This document shows positions 6,080-13,241 of a stretch of 13,251 bases of DNA, one piece after another. A program made the translations under genes and the position numbers. The number at the start of each line of letters is the position of its first letter. Positions within the stretch are counted from its first letter, which is position 1. The notes under the pieces are model-generated. The model saw only the letters and a list, made by a program, of their open reading frames with translations. It had not been told where the DNA came from and did no database searches. Source of the DNA: Planctomycetia bacterium (GTDB taxonomy: Bacteria > Planctomycetota > Phycisphaerae > Phycisphaerales > SM1A02); assembly GCA_005798965.1 (NCBI GenBank), contig SYIB01000005.1, positions 1 to 13,251 of the forward strand. Reading direction: 5' to 3'.

Positions 6080-7422
6080 GTGCCGATCTCGGCCTCGATG
6101 GATGCACCACCGCCGGGGTTCGAGGCGGCATCCATCACCTGCATTCCATCACGCAGCGTGTCCAGCGCCTTGTAAGGACCCACCACCACGCGTTCACCAG
6201 CGGCCAGGCCATCCAGCACGATCGTGTCGGTCAGGCTGCTCTGCCCGATGCGGACCGCAACCGCCCGCGCTACGCCATCCTTCACGGCAAAGACGACGCT
6301 CGCGACCTTGCGGTTGCGATCGACCAATGTGCTCGCGCGGACCGACTCGGGAAGGTCATCCAGCTTGCGCTCGACCACCGCCTGCGTAGGGACCGCGACG
6401 CCGTTGGCCGTGGCGAGCCGGATGTCAGCGTTGGCCGCCAGCCCGGACAGCAAGTGATCCTTGTCGGAGAGCACCAGGTCGATCTCGACCTTGTACGTGC
6501 CGCTGCCGCCAGTCGAGCCGCTGGCGGAGAGCGACGCCGATCGGCTGGCATTCGAGCGATCCATGGCGATTTCCGCCACGGTGCCCTTGAAGGACTGGTC
6601 CTTGTACGCATTCACGAAGACCTCGGCCACCTGGCCGAGCTGCACGCGCGCGATGTCTGCCTCGGCGACCTGGGCGACCATGCGCATGTGCGAGAGGTCA
6701 GCCACCGTCATGATCACCGTGCCTGCGTTGTTCATGGTGCCCACGACCACCAGCTCGCCCACCTCGGCATTCAGGCGGATGACCACGCCATCCATGGGGC
6801 TGCTCAGCACCGTGCGTTCGCGGTCGCGCTGCGCCCGCTCGATGTCGGCGGCACTTGCCGCAACGCTGGACTCGATGACACCAATGGTGCGCTCGCTGGC
6901 GGCGAGGCCCGCCTGGATGTCCTGCACGCGGGTCTGGGCCTCTTCGAGCGCCTGGCGGCTGACGTCGCCCGATCGGAAGAGCGCTTCCTGCCTTTCCAGC
7001 GCGGATTTTGCGGTCTGCAGCTGCATGCGCGGGCCATCGAGGCGGGCCTTCTCGGCACCAAGTCGCCCACGCTCGGCTTCAAGCCGGGCGGTCGCCGCCG
7101 CAAGCCGCGCCGAAAGATCACGATCGTCGAGCCGGACCAACACATCGCCCTTTCGGACCGACTGACCCTCGCGAAAAGGCAGTTCGACGATGCGTTCGCT
7201 GACTTCCGCCGAGATGTCGACCTTGATCATCGGCTCGATGTAGCCCGGCGCGCTGGCCGTCTGCACGACCTCTCGCACCGAGGCATCCTCGAGCCTGACC
7301 TCCACTCCACCGCTGCCCCCACCGAAACTTGGCAGCATGGCGAGCAATTCACCACCGCCAACGACCGCGAAGACGACCGCGACCGCGAAAAAGATGCCGA
7401 GTGCAGAGAGAAATCGCTTCAA
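6076..7422 (-). CDS. MacA/HlyD-type periplasmic adaptor (membrane fusion protein)
   Basis: 448 residues from the chosen start. It should link the permease to the TolC-like channel across the periplasm. One N-terminal membrane segment (about 5-21) is followed by the first lipoyl half (about 66-100, ISAEVSERIVELPFREGQSVRKGD), a long coiled-coil hairpin (about 103-203, rich in Ala/Glu/Arg/Leu), the second lipoyl half (about 205-240, LSSPMDGVVIRLNAEVGE), a beta-barrel and a membrane-proximal domain to the end. A Ser/Gly-rich insert (SASLSASGSTGGSG, about 295-308) interrupts the barrel. Start choice: the frame reaches back to a TTG at 7482, but TTG 7422 has GGAG 5 bases upstream and is followed by KRF plus the membrane segment; there is no ATG. 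This is the first gene of the exporter operon. Confidence 0.9.
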   Translation of the reverse strand: MKRFLSALGIFFAVAVVFAVVGGGELLAMLPSFGGGSGGVEVRLEDASVREVVQTASAPGYIEPMIKVDISAEVSERIVELPFREGQSVRKGDVLVRLDDRDLSARLAAATARLEAERGRLGAEKARLDGPRMQLQTAKSALERQEALFRSGDVSRQALEEAQTRVQDIQAGLAASERTIGVIESSVAASAADIERAQRDRERTVLSSPMDGVVIRLNAEVGELVVVGTMNNAGTVIMTVADLSHMRMVAQVAEADIARVQLGQVAEVFVNAYKDQSFKGTVAEIAMDRSNASRSASLSASGSTGGSGTYKVEIDLVLSDKDHLLSGLAANADIRLATANGVAVPTQAVVERKLDDLPESVRASTLVDRNRKVASVVFAVKDGVARAVAVRIGQSSLTDTIVLDGLAAGERVVVGPYKALDTLRDGMQVMDAASNPGGGASIEAEIGT

Positions 7423-7427
7423 AGGTT

Positions 7428-7431
7428 CTCC
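7428..7431 (-). promoter_or_regulatory. ribosome binding site deciding a TTG start
   Basis: GGAG on the minus strand lies 5 bases before TTG 7422. The alternative in-frame TTG at 7482 has no properly spaced Shine-Dalgarno. This is one of the few clear Shine-Dalgarno sites in the window and the main reason for starting the adaptor at 7422. Confidence 0.6.
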
Positions 7432-7558
7432 GTGGGCGTCGGAGTCTACCTGCACCCGTTGCCAGACCGGTGGTGTTATCAATCCAAATACAGAGCGAAC
7501 ACCGCTGACGATGTCCGCATCAGGCGCCGTGCACGCGTGCAGGCGTCCACAAGGCCAC

Positions 7559-9745
7559 TCACGGGCACGGGATGGCGAAGCTCGTCAGGAAGACACCGAG
7601 GTCCGCACCATCCACCACCGGATCGCCGGTCAGGTTGATGATCGGATCCTCCGTGCCCCAAGCGCCAAGCAACTGGCCAAGATCGGCGCCATCGCGTTGG
7701 CCGTCGCCGTTGTAGTCGCCCGGGCATGCCTCGGCGATCGCTCCGTCGTCGGCAACGATGCGGAAGCAGGTGTTGAGCCAGTACGGCGCAACATCGCTCG
7801 TGAGGCACGAGGGTTCATGATTGGTCACGGAACCGACCCGCAGGAAGCCCTGGACGAAGGTGCCTGGGAAGATCGCCGAGCGCCACATGTACGTGCCGTT
7901 CGAGTCCGAGAGCGGAACCGCTTCGCCCGGGCTCGTCTGGTCTTTACTGCCCCACGCACTCACGAACCACGCGAAGGCGGCGGGCGACGCCGGATCGCAC
8001 GTTCCGCTTGCGGATCCGACCGTGTTCGCGCCCCAGACGCTGAGGTAGTAGTCGCCCGGCTCGAGCAGCAGGTCCACGGGGATCTCGTACGTCGACAGGC
8101 TGCCCGTGTCATCGGCCACCTCGTTGTACGGGGTGGGCAGCGGCGCGATGCCTGACTGCACCTGGTTGCCATCGATCGGGCGGTTCGAGCCCGTACGGCG
8201 CCAGATCGTCCATGCCAGATGCGTGGTCGTCGGGATGTACTGCGTCGCGATGAAGCCCTTCACGACGAGCTTGCGCACGCGCCACGATGCGAAGCCCGCG
8301 TCGGTCGCCGGCATGACGAACCCCTGTGCCAGCCAGCGCTGGGCATTGGTTGCGTTGACGCAGCCGCTCGTGATGCCAAGATTGACCAGGTCGCCGGTGT
8401 CAGAGCGCTTGACTGAGTGCTGCGGACCTGTGTCGAAGACCACCCGCTCGAAGCTGGGCACCAAGGTCAGCGAGAACTCGTCCGCGCTCTCGGGGCCCTG
8501 GCTCGCTTCGTCGTACCAACCGCCGATGCGGACGAGGAAATGCTCGTTCTTCTCGCAGTTGGGGAGGTAGACCGTGGTCGGCCCGCCGCCTTCGCTGGGG
8601 TTGCAGGTGTCATCGCGGCAACCGATGAAGGCGCTCGGCAGGCGCTCGATGAACTCCGGAGTGATCGCGGGAACGGTCTGGCCCGTTCCAAGCGCATAGA
8701 CCTCGATGACGCTGTCATCGGTCGCGGCCGCCCCCGCGCAGAGCGAGAGCGTCATGTTGCCGCGGCCTGGAGCGCTGACCGTGTACCAGAGGTCCTTGCC
8801 GCAGGCATACTGGCACGGCGACTCGACATCGATCGGGCCATCGGTACCCGCGTTCGAGTTGTCGACCACCAGCGGCGAGCCGATCGTGATCGATGCGGGT
8901 GTCAGGATGCAGTCGTTCGCGGGCGCACCGGCCGGGCTTGAGCAGGCGTGCACGAACAGATCGCACTCGGTCGAGGCGCTCGATGCACACCCGGCATCCC
9001 AGGCCACTTCGCAGCATGCCGGGTCGATCGCACACACGGGGCTGCAGCACGCAGGATCTGAACAGCCGGGAGTCTCATGCGCCGTGAGGCACGGCCCTGC
9101 TTCGGTCGCACACGTGGGCACATCCACGGCCGTGAAGTCAATGGTGACGAGGTACTTTGAGGTGCACGGCCACTCGAAGTCGGCCGGCCCCTGCGCTGGT
9201 GGATTCGGTTCAAGCGGTGCGCCGAAGACCAAGAGGTGCTCGCCAGGCTCCAAGTAGACGCGCCCCACGTTTGGGCACTCAGCCGAGACCGACGAGTACA
9301 CCGTCTGCGCCACGCGGCAATCACCGCCACGCAGGATGACCAACTCACTCTGCGCGATCGGGCCGCTGTCATCGGCCTTCGCCGTGACGAGCGACAGGTC
9401 GATGAAGCCAGCCGACTTCACATCGATCAGGTACCAGTCGAGATCGCGGAAGGCGACGAGGCCAGCGGTGGTCGAGACCGGATACGAGCCCATCGTGCCG
9501 TGGATCTGCAAGAACGTGCCGTCGACCACGTTGCCGGCAGGCTGGACCAATTGGCCGCAGGTGCCGCAGCCACCATTCGCATCGGCATAGTCGCGATCGG
9601 CGCAGTCGGCGCCGGCGAACTCATCGATGTTGCAGAGCGAGTCGGGGGGGATGCTGAAGTCGCACTGCGCCAGCGCCGTTGGCACGGTCGCCAGGGCTGC
9701 TGCGAGTGCCGTGGCCGAAATGATGTTGGTGATCCCTGGGTGCAT
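7559..9745 (-). CDS. secreted Cys-rich protein with C-terminal dockerin-like domain
   Basis: 728 residues, no enzyme fold recognised. Signal peptide 1-26 (cleavage ALA/Q). An N-terminal Cys-rich stretch (28-63) is followed by a beta-rich domain (about 95-207). A Cys-dense module lies at about 212-268 (GCSDPACCSPVCAIDPACCEVAWDAGC in pieces). A second beta domain (about 273-430, with PANDC, KDLWYTVSAPGRGNMTLSLC and FLVRIGG) resembles pre-peptidase-type beta-sandwiches common in planctomycete surface proteins. A third beta region (about 435-665) carries many Trp/Tyr. The last 55 residues hold a Ca-loop GDYNGDGQRDGADL and a partner NLTGDPVVDGADL, like dockerin type I repeats seen at the ends of many Phycisphaerae exported proteins. 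More than 30 Cys suggest disulfides and an extracytoplasmic site. ATG 9745 opens the signal peptide; no Shine-Dalgarno is evident. Function unknown; surface adhesion or attachment is a guess. Confidence 0.88.
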   Translation of the reverse strand: MHPGITNIISATALAAALATVPTALAQCDFSIPPDSLCNIDEFAGADCADRDYADANGGCGTCGQLVQPAGNVVDGTFLQIHGTMGSYPVSTTAGLVAFRDLDWYLIDVKSAGFIDLSLVTAKADDSGPIAQSELVILRGGDCRVAQTVYSSVSAECPNVGRVYLEPGEHLLVFGAPLEPNPPAQGPADFEWPCTSKYLVTIDFTAVDVPTCATEAGPCLTAHETPGCSDPACCSPVCAIDPACCEVAWDAGCASSASTECDLFVHACSSPAGAPANDCILTPASITIGSPLVVDNSNAGTDGPIDVESPCQYACGKDLWYTVSAPGRGNMTLSLCAGAAATDDSVIEVYALGTGQTVPAITPEFIERLPSAFIGCRDDTCNPSEGGGPTTVYLPNCEKNEHFLVRIGGWYDEASQGPESADEFSLTLVPSFERVVFDTGPQHSVKRSDTGDLVNLGITSGCVNATNAQRWLAQGFVMPATDAGFASWRVRKLVVKGFIATQYIPTTTHLAWTIWRRTGSNRPIDGNQVQSGIAPLPTPYNEVADDTGSLSTYEIPVDLLLEPGDYYLSVWGANTVGSASGTCDPASPAAFAWFVSAWGSKDQTSPGEAVPLSDSNGTYMWRSAIFPGTFVQGFLRVGSVTNHEPSCLTSDVAPYWLNTCFRIVADDGAIAEACPGDYNGDGQRDGADLGQLLGAWGTEDPIINLTGDPVVDGADLGVFLTSFAIPCP
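7562..7726 (-). other. dockerin-like C-terminal domain
   Basis: Residues 674-728 contain two F-hand-like segments, DYNGDGQRDGADL (677-689) and NLTGDPVVDGADL (704-716), each followed by a short helix (GQLLGAWG, GVFLTSFA). The first has Asp/Asn at calcium-loop positions 1, 3, 5, 9 and 12; the second is degenerate (Asn first, Thr at position 3). Without visible cohesins this is more likely a stability or surface-sorting tail than a cellulosome plug. Confidence 0.7.
8963..9091 (-). other. Cys-rich CCxxVCxxDPxCC module inside the secreted protein
   Basis: Residues about 219-261 carry nine Cys in 43 positions, spaced C-x8-C-x4-CC-x3-C-x5-CC-x7-C-x7-C, with the WDAGC segment near the end. From memory, similar modules occur in exported planctomycete proteins, sometimes repeated. 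Disulfide bonding or metal binding is inferred from the Cys density only. Confidence 0.6.
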
Positions 9746-9829
9746 GGTGCTGATCCACTGAGGAAGGGGCGACTGGCGACACGGCCAGCCCGATCATCGG
9801 CACGCGCGTGCCCTGCCATCGCCCTACAT

Positions 9830-9897
9830 GGTGAAATCAATCATCGTTCGTTGCCAACCCAAACCCAGAGGTCTCGGTGATTTCCAATCATTTCACC
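9830..9897. repeat. three GGTGAAAT-like sites upstream of the secreted-protein gene
   Basis: GGTGAAATCAATCAT (9830-9844) is nearly repeated 46 bases later as GGTGATTTCCAATCAT (9876-9891). ATTTCACC (9890-9897) is the exact reverse complement of GGTGAAAT. The set lies about 85-150 bases before ATG 9745, where operators would sit. It is AT-richer than its surroundings. No known regulator is assigned. Confidence 0.4.
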
Positions 9898-9900
9898 GGG

Positions 9901-9928
9901 GCCCCGCGGATGGGGGCCTGCGCGGGGC
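9901..9928. terminator. GC hairpin, possible terminator of the dehydrogenase gene
   Basis: GCCCCGCG (9901-9908) pairs perfectly with CGCGGGGC (9921-9928), 8 bp with a 12-base loop, 59 bases beyond the dehydrogenase stop on the minus strand. No T-run follows on either strand, so intrinsic termination is uncertain. It also separates this gene from the repeat-bearing upstream region of the next one. Confidence 0.35.
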
Positions 9929-9987
9929 AACGCCCTTGGCTCGGGTCCAATAATCACTGGCCGAAGCGGCCCTTCAGAAAGTGCGGT

Positions 9988-11025
9988 TCAGCCCATCCGC
10001 CAATCGATGACCAGCTTGCCGCACTGGTCCCCCGCCTCGAGTCGCTCGAACGCTGCTTGGGACTGGCTTGGTGCAAAGACCTGATCCACGACCGGACGGA
10101 TCGCGCCCGACCGGAGCAGGCTCACGACCGACCGGAACTCCTCCATCGTGCCCATGGTCGAACCGATGATGCTCAGTTGGTTCCAGAAGATTCGCGCGAG
10201 GTCGGTGGTCGCATCCAACCCCGTGGTGCAGCCGCAGGTCACGAGCGTGCCACCGCGGGCGAGTGACTTGATGCAGGCCATGTGGATCGACTTGCCCACG
10301 CTCTCGGCCACGACATCGACGCCGCGCCGACCCGTGACCGCACGAACCTGCCTGCTCCAGTCGGAACCATCGTCCAGGATCGCATGATGCGCACCGAGTT
10401 CGAGCGCGCGATCGAGCTTGGCACGATGACGGCTCGTCACGATGACGGTGCACCCGAAGTGGCGCGCGATCGCCAGGCTCGCCATGGCCACGCCCCCGCC
10501 GATGCCAGGCACGAGCACCGTCTGGCCTGCCTGCAACCGTGCCCGGGTCACGAGCATGCGCCATGCCGTGAGGTGCGTGAGGCCGAACGCGGCGGCTTGG
10601 ATCGGATCGGTGTCCCCGACCTCGAGCAGGTTGGTGATCGGGGCCTTGAACCGCGCGGCGTTCGCGCCCGGCGTGTGTTCGCCGATCATGGCGATGTCTT
10701 CGCCCGCAGGCCACGATCCGGGCACGCTGCGTTGCGGCTGGACGACAGCCGCATTGAGCAGGACGCGCTGGCCGATCCAGGCTGGATCGACACCTTGACC
10801 GACAGACTCCACGATCCCGCAGCCATCGCTGCCGCTCGTGAACGGATAGATGGTGTCCACACCCGGCAGACCGCGAGCCACCCACAGGTCAAGGTGATTC
10901 AGCGCGCTGGCCTCGGTCCGCACGATGGCCTCACCGGACCCGACGATGGGATCCGCCGCATCCATGATGCAGGACACATTGGGAGCGACCGGCGAACCTC
11001 GACGCGTGGTGACGATGGCCTTCAT
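9988..11025 (-). CDS. MDR-superfamily NAD(P)H-dependent oxidoreductase, zinc-less, quinone oxidoreductase-like
   Basis: 345 residues, usual length for medium-chain dehydrogenases/reductases. N-terminal GroES-like domain about 1-150: ALNHLDLWVARGLPG and PFTSGSDGCGIVESVG are family landmarks. The Rossmann domain (about 165-300) has VLVPGIGGGVAMASLAIA as its nucleotide loop, then VTSRHRAKLDRALELGA with Arg residues after the second strand, which may favour NADPH. The catalytic zinc ligands of alcohol dehydrogenases are missing: the usual Cys is N43 and the GHE motif is GSDG (65-68). The structural-zinc lobe (about 95-120) has no Cys. It is therefore probably a zinc-free reductase of the quinone/enone type although databases often name such proteins alcohol dehydrogenase. 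ATG 11025 lies 9 bases after a TAGTGT box and only 23 bases from the divergent start. Substrate unknown. Confidence 0.88.
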   Translation of the reverse strand: MKAIVTTRRGSPVAPNVSCIMDAADPIVGSGEAIVRTEASALNHLDLWVARGLPGVDTIYPFTSGSDGCGIVESVGQGVDPAWIGQRVLLNAAVVQPQRSVPGSWPAGEDIAMIGEHTPGANAARFKAPITNLLEVGDTDPIQAAAFGLTHLTAWRMLVTRARLQAGQTVLVPGIGGGVAMASLAIARHFGCTVIVTSRHRAKLDRALELGAHHAILDDGSDWSRQVRAVTGRRGVDVVAESVGKSIHMACIKSLARGGTLVTCGCTTGLDATTDLARIFWNQLSIIGSTMGTMEEFRSVVSLLRSGAIRPVVDQVFAPSQSQAAFERLEAGDQCGKLVIDWRMG

Positions 11026-11033
11026 GCGGTGCG

Positions 11034-11040
11034 TACACTA
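11034..11040. promoter_or_regulatory. overlapping divergent -10 boxes between dehydrogenase and DUF1573 gene
   Basis: The sequence TACACTA reads TACACT on the plus strand (11034-11039) and TAGTGT on the minus strand (11035-11040), each 4 of 6 to TATAAT. Each ends exactly 9 bases before its ATG (11049 plus, 11025 minus), so both mRNAs would have almost no leader. A weak GTGACG (11009-11014) could be a plus-strand -35 at 19 bases; no good minus-strand -35 is seen. Any -35 would lie inside the opposite gene. Confidence 0.45.
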
Positions 11041-11048
11041 GCCCGACC

Positions 11049-12230
11049 ATGTTGATCCTGAGGATTGCCCTCGTGGCCTTGGCGAGCATCGGTTGCGGCG
11101 AGGCCCCGACACCGACCGCTGCATCAGCGTCCGCTCCCGCAGCCACCACGCCGGAGCCTCCGATGGCTGCCCCACCACTGGCCGCTGCGCAAACACCCGC
11201 ACCGATCACCGCCGTAGCGACGGATGCGCCCGCCACGGCGCCGCAGGGACCGGCGCCCGCCACGGCGCCGCAGGCCACACCGCCCACGGCTGGCGCCGTG
11301 ACCGTCGATCAGGCGAACGTGGATCTTGGGTTCATCACGCCCCGCTCCACGATCAACCACACCTTCCGCATCACCAACACCGGCGGCATTCCCCTGAAGG
11401 TGATGGCCGTCAAGCCAAGCTGCACCTGCACCACGACGATCAATCTCGACGGCAAGGTCATCGCACCGGGCGCCACGCTCGAGGTGCCGGCGAGCATGCG
11501 CGCTCCGGCATCGACCGGACAGAAGCAGGTCGTGGTGAATGTGGTGCTCCAAGGACTGCCCAAGGTGGTCGAGCTCCGCATGGCCGGAGAGATCGCCTTT
11601 CCTGTTCGCGCGACCACGTCGGTCCAAGGCAAGGACGTGCCCTATGTCGACGCCGACAGCGATCCATCGCGCGTGCGTGGCACGGTCAAGCTGAAGTCGA
11701 CCGACGGCAAGCCGTTCCTCGTGCGCGCCGTGCAGGGCCAGCCTCCCACGGTCGAGGCGTTCGACCCGGCAAAGGATGCGCCGCGTGCCGAGTACACCGT
11801 GGCCTATGACCTCACCCGCTTGCCGAAGGTGCCGCCCTACCTCGTGATTGAGACGGACCACCCGGGTGCGCGGCTGATCGATCTCCGGGTCCGCCATGCG
11901 ACCACGCACATCAAGCCGGTGCTGAGCCTCGCCGAGTTCCGCGCGAGCGCCGGGTGCGTGACGGTCGGCGCCGTCGTCGGGCTCGACATCGAGATCAAGA
12001 ACCTCGGCATGCTGCAGGTCACCGGCGTGCGCAGCGGTGATCCGCGGTTCACGGTCACGATGATGGGGCAGTCGGGTGATTCCAAGCTGCGCAACGTGGC
12101 CTTCTCGATCGTGGCTTCGCCACAGGCGGCTGGATTCTCGATCTTTCCCGTGACGATCACGGCGCTCGACCCCGTGAGCAAGCGCAACGTCGAGAGCGAT
12201 CTGCTGGTGCTGGTGCAGGTCGATCCCTGA
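11049..12230 (+). CDS. DUF1573-domain lipoprotein
   Basis: 393 residues. Residues 1-16 are a lipoprotein signal with lipobox ASIGC (acylated C16). A 65-residue Ala/Pro/Thr linker follows, with an internal 9-residue duplication, which would hold the folded part off the membrane. The DUF1573 domain (about 85-183) is an Ig-like beta sandwich: NVDLGFITPRSTINHTFRITNTG, then VKPSCTCTTT with the CxC pair C125/C127, and IAPGATLEV, all typical of this family in planctomycetes and Bacteroidetes. The remaining region (about 184-393) is beta-rich and may contain a diverged second copy (VVGLDIEIKNLGMLQVTGVRSGDPRF). Function of the family is not established. ATG 11049 is the first codon able to start the lipoprotein signal; no Shine-Dalgarno is present. 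Stop lies 3 bases from the converging gene's stop. Confidence 0.9.
   Translation: MLILRIALVALASIGCGEAPTPTAASASAPAATTPEPPMAAPPLAAAQTPAPITAVATDAPATAPQGPAPATAPQATPPTAGAVTVDQANVDLGFITPRSTINHTFRITNTGGIPLKVMAVKPSCTCTTTINLDGKVIAPGATLEVPASMRAPASTGQKQVVVNVVLQGLPKVVELRMAGEIAFPVRATTSVQGKDVPYVDADSDPSRVRGTVKLKSTDGKPFLVRAVQGQPPTVEAFDPAKDAPRAEYTVAYDLTRLPKVPPYLVIETDHPGARLIDLRVRHATTHIKPVLSLAEFRASAGCVTVGAVVGLDIEIKNLGMLQVTGVRSGDPRFTVTMMGQSGDSKLRNVAFSIVASPQAAGFSIFPVTITALDPVSKRNVESDLLVLVQVDP
11226..11274 (+). repeat. 27-bp tandem duplication in the lipoprotein linker
   Basis: A 22-base unit (11226-11247) recurs exactly at 11253-11274, period 27 bases or 9 codons, giving DAPATAPQG and PAPATAPQA in the Ala/Pro linker. 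In-frame duplication changes only linker length. Such units can expand or contract by slippage. Confidence 0.85.
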
Positions 12231-12233
12231 CGA

Positions 12234-13241
12234 TCACCGCTCGCCCAAGCGTGCCAGCGGATCCGCCGGATCAATCATGATCCAGCCGTCGAAGGTCACA
12301 TGCGCCGAACCCGTGATGGTGGGCACGATGTCCGCGCCCACCAACTCGTAGGTCGCCTCGAAGCGCGTGCCGAGCACGGACTCCTGCACCCACGTGGCGC
12401 CCGGTGCCAGCCGACCCTCGGCCGCAAGGCAGGCCACGCGGGCGCTTGTGCCAGTGCCGCAGGGCGAGCGATCCCACTCCGCACCCGGACACAGCACGAA
12501 GTTGCGGGCATCTGCACCGGTGCCGACCTGTTGACCAGATGTGCCCTGTGATGGGATCGCGGGCCCACCCGCGCGATGCGCATCGATCGAGAGTTCAACG
12601 TGATCGATGCAGGCGCCATCATCACCACGAAGCCCCGCCGCGTCGTAGGCGGCGCGAACCCGCATGCAGAAGGCCGTGAGCTCATCCACGCGGTCGACGG
12701 TGATGGACATGCCGTGGTCGTGGCAGATGAAGAACCAATTGCCGCCCCAGGCAATGTCGCCATGCACGATGCCGTGGCCCGGAACATCGACGGCGACCCC
12801 GCGCTGCACGACGCGACTGGGCACGTTGCGCACGCTCACGCGACCATCCGTAAAGAGGCGCGCGACCACGGATCCGACCGGCGTGTCGATCAGGTGCTCG
12901 CCCGCCGCGAGCCGACCGAGCGCCGACAGCGTGCGCACCACGCCGATCGTTCCATGACCGCACATGCCCAGTGTGCCGACGTTGTTGAAAAAGACGACGC
13001 CGAACGACGCGCGGGGCGAGGTCGGCGGCAGCACCACCGCACCCACGAGCCATGCATAGCCGCGCGGCTCATGCATCAGGGCGCGCACCATGCCTGCCCA
13101 CGCCCCATCGAGTGCGGTTCGCACGGCACGCGGATCGCCAGCAAGCCCCGGCAGGCCATCGACCAGTGTGCGCGTGGGTTCACCCTCGGTGTGGCTGTCG
13201 ACGCAGCGCACGCGCAGCGGTGCATCGGTGATCGGCGCCAT
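12234..13241 (-). CDS. proline racemase family, probable 4-hydroxyproline 2-epimerase
   Basis: 335 residues, full length for the family. Expected to invert the alpha carbon of proline or trans-4-hydroxyproline in the cytoplasm through two Cys acting as acid and base. Both are present: C94 in NNVGTLGMCGHGTIG and C261 in DRSPCGTGTSAR. This argues against the trans-3-hydroxyproline dehydratase branch, where the first Cys is replaced. The N-terminus VRCVDSHTEGEPTR and the segment GGNWFFICHDHG are also family landmarks. The choice between proline racemase and hydroxyproline epimerase rests on the latter being the common bacterial activity; substrate-pocket residues were not assigned. No other hydroxyproline-pathway gene lies in the window; its upstream neighbours are beyond the edge. 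ATG 13241 is 10 bases from the window end, so its promoter cannot be read. Confidence 0.92.
   Translation of the reverse strand: MAPITDAPLRVRCVDSHTEGEPTRTLVDGLPGLAGDPRAVRTALDGAWAGMVRALMHEPRGYAWLVGAVVLPPTSPRASFGVVFFNNVGTLGMCGHGTIGVVRTLSALGRLAAGEHLIDTPVGSVVARLFTDGRVSVRNVPSRVVQRGVAVDVPGHGIVHGDIAWGGNWFFICHDHGMSITVDRVDELTAFCMRVRAAYDAAGLRGDDGACIDHVELSIDAHRAGGPAIPSQGTSGQQVGTGADARNFVLCPGAEWDRSPCGTGTSARVACLAAEGRLAPGATWVQESVLGTRFEATYELVGADIVPTITGSAHVTFDGWIMIDPADPLARLGER

Noticed and set aside
7423..7482. Adaptor start at TTG 7482 giving 20 extra residues
   Set aside because: No spaced Shine-Dalgarno there, and the extra residues are not signal-like; TTG 7422 has GGAG at the right distance and is followed at once by the membrane segment.
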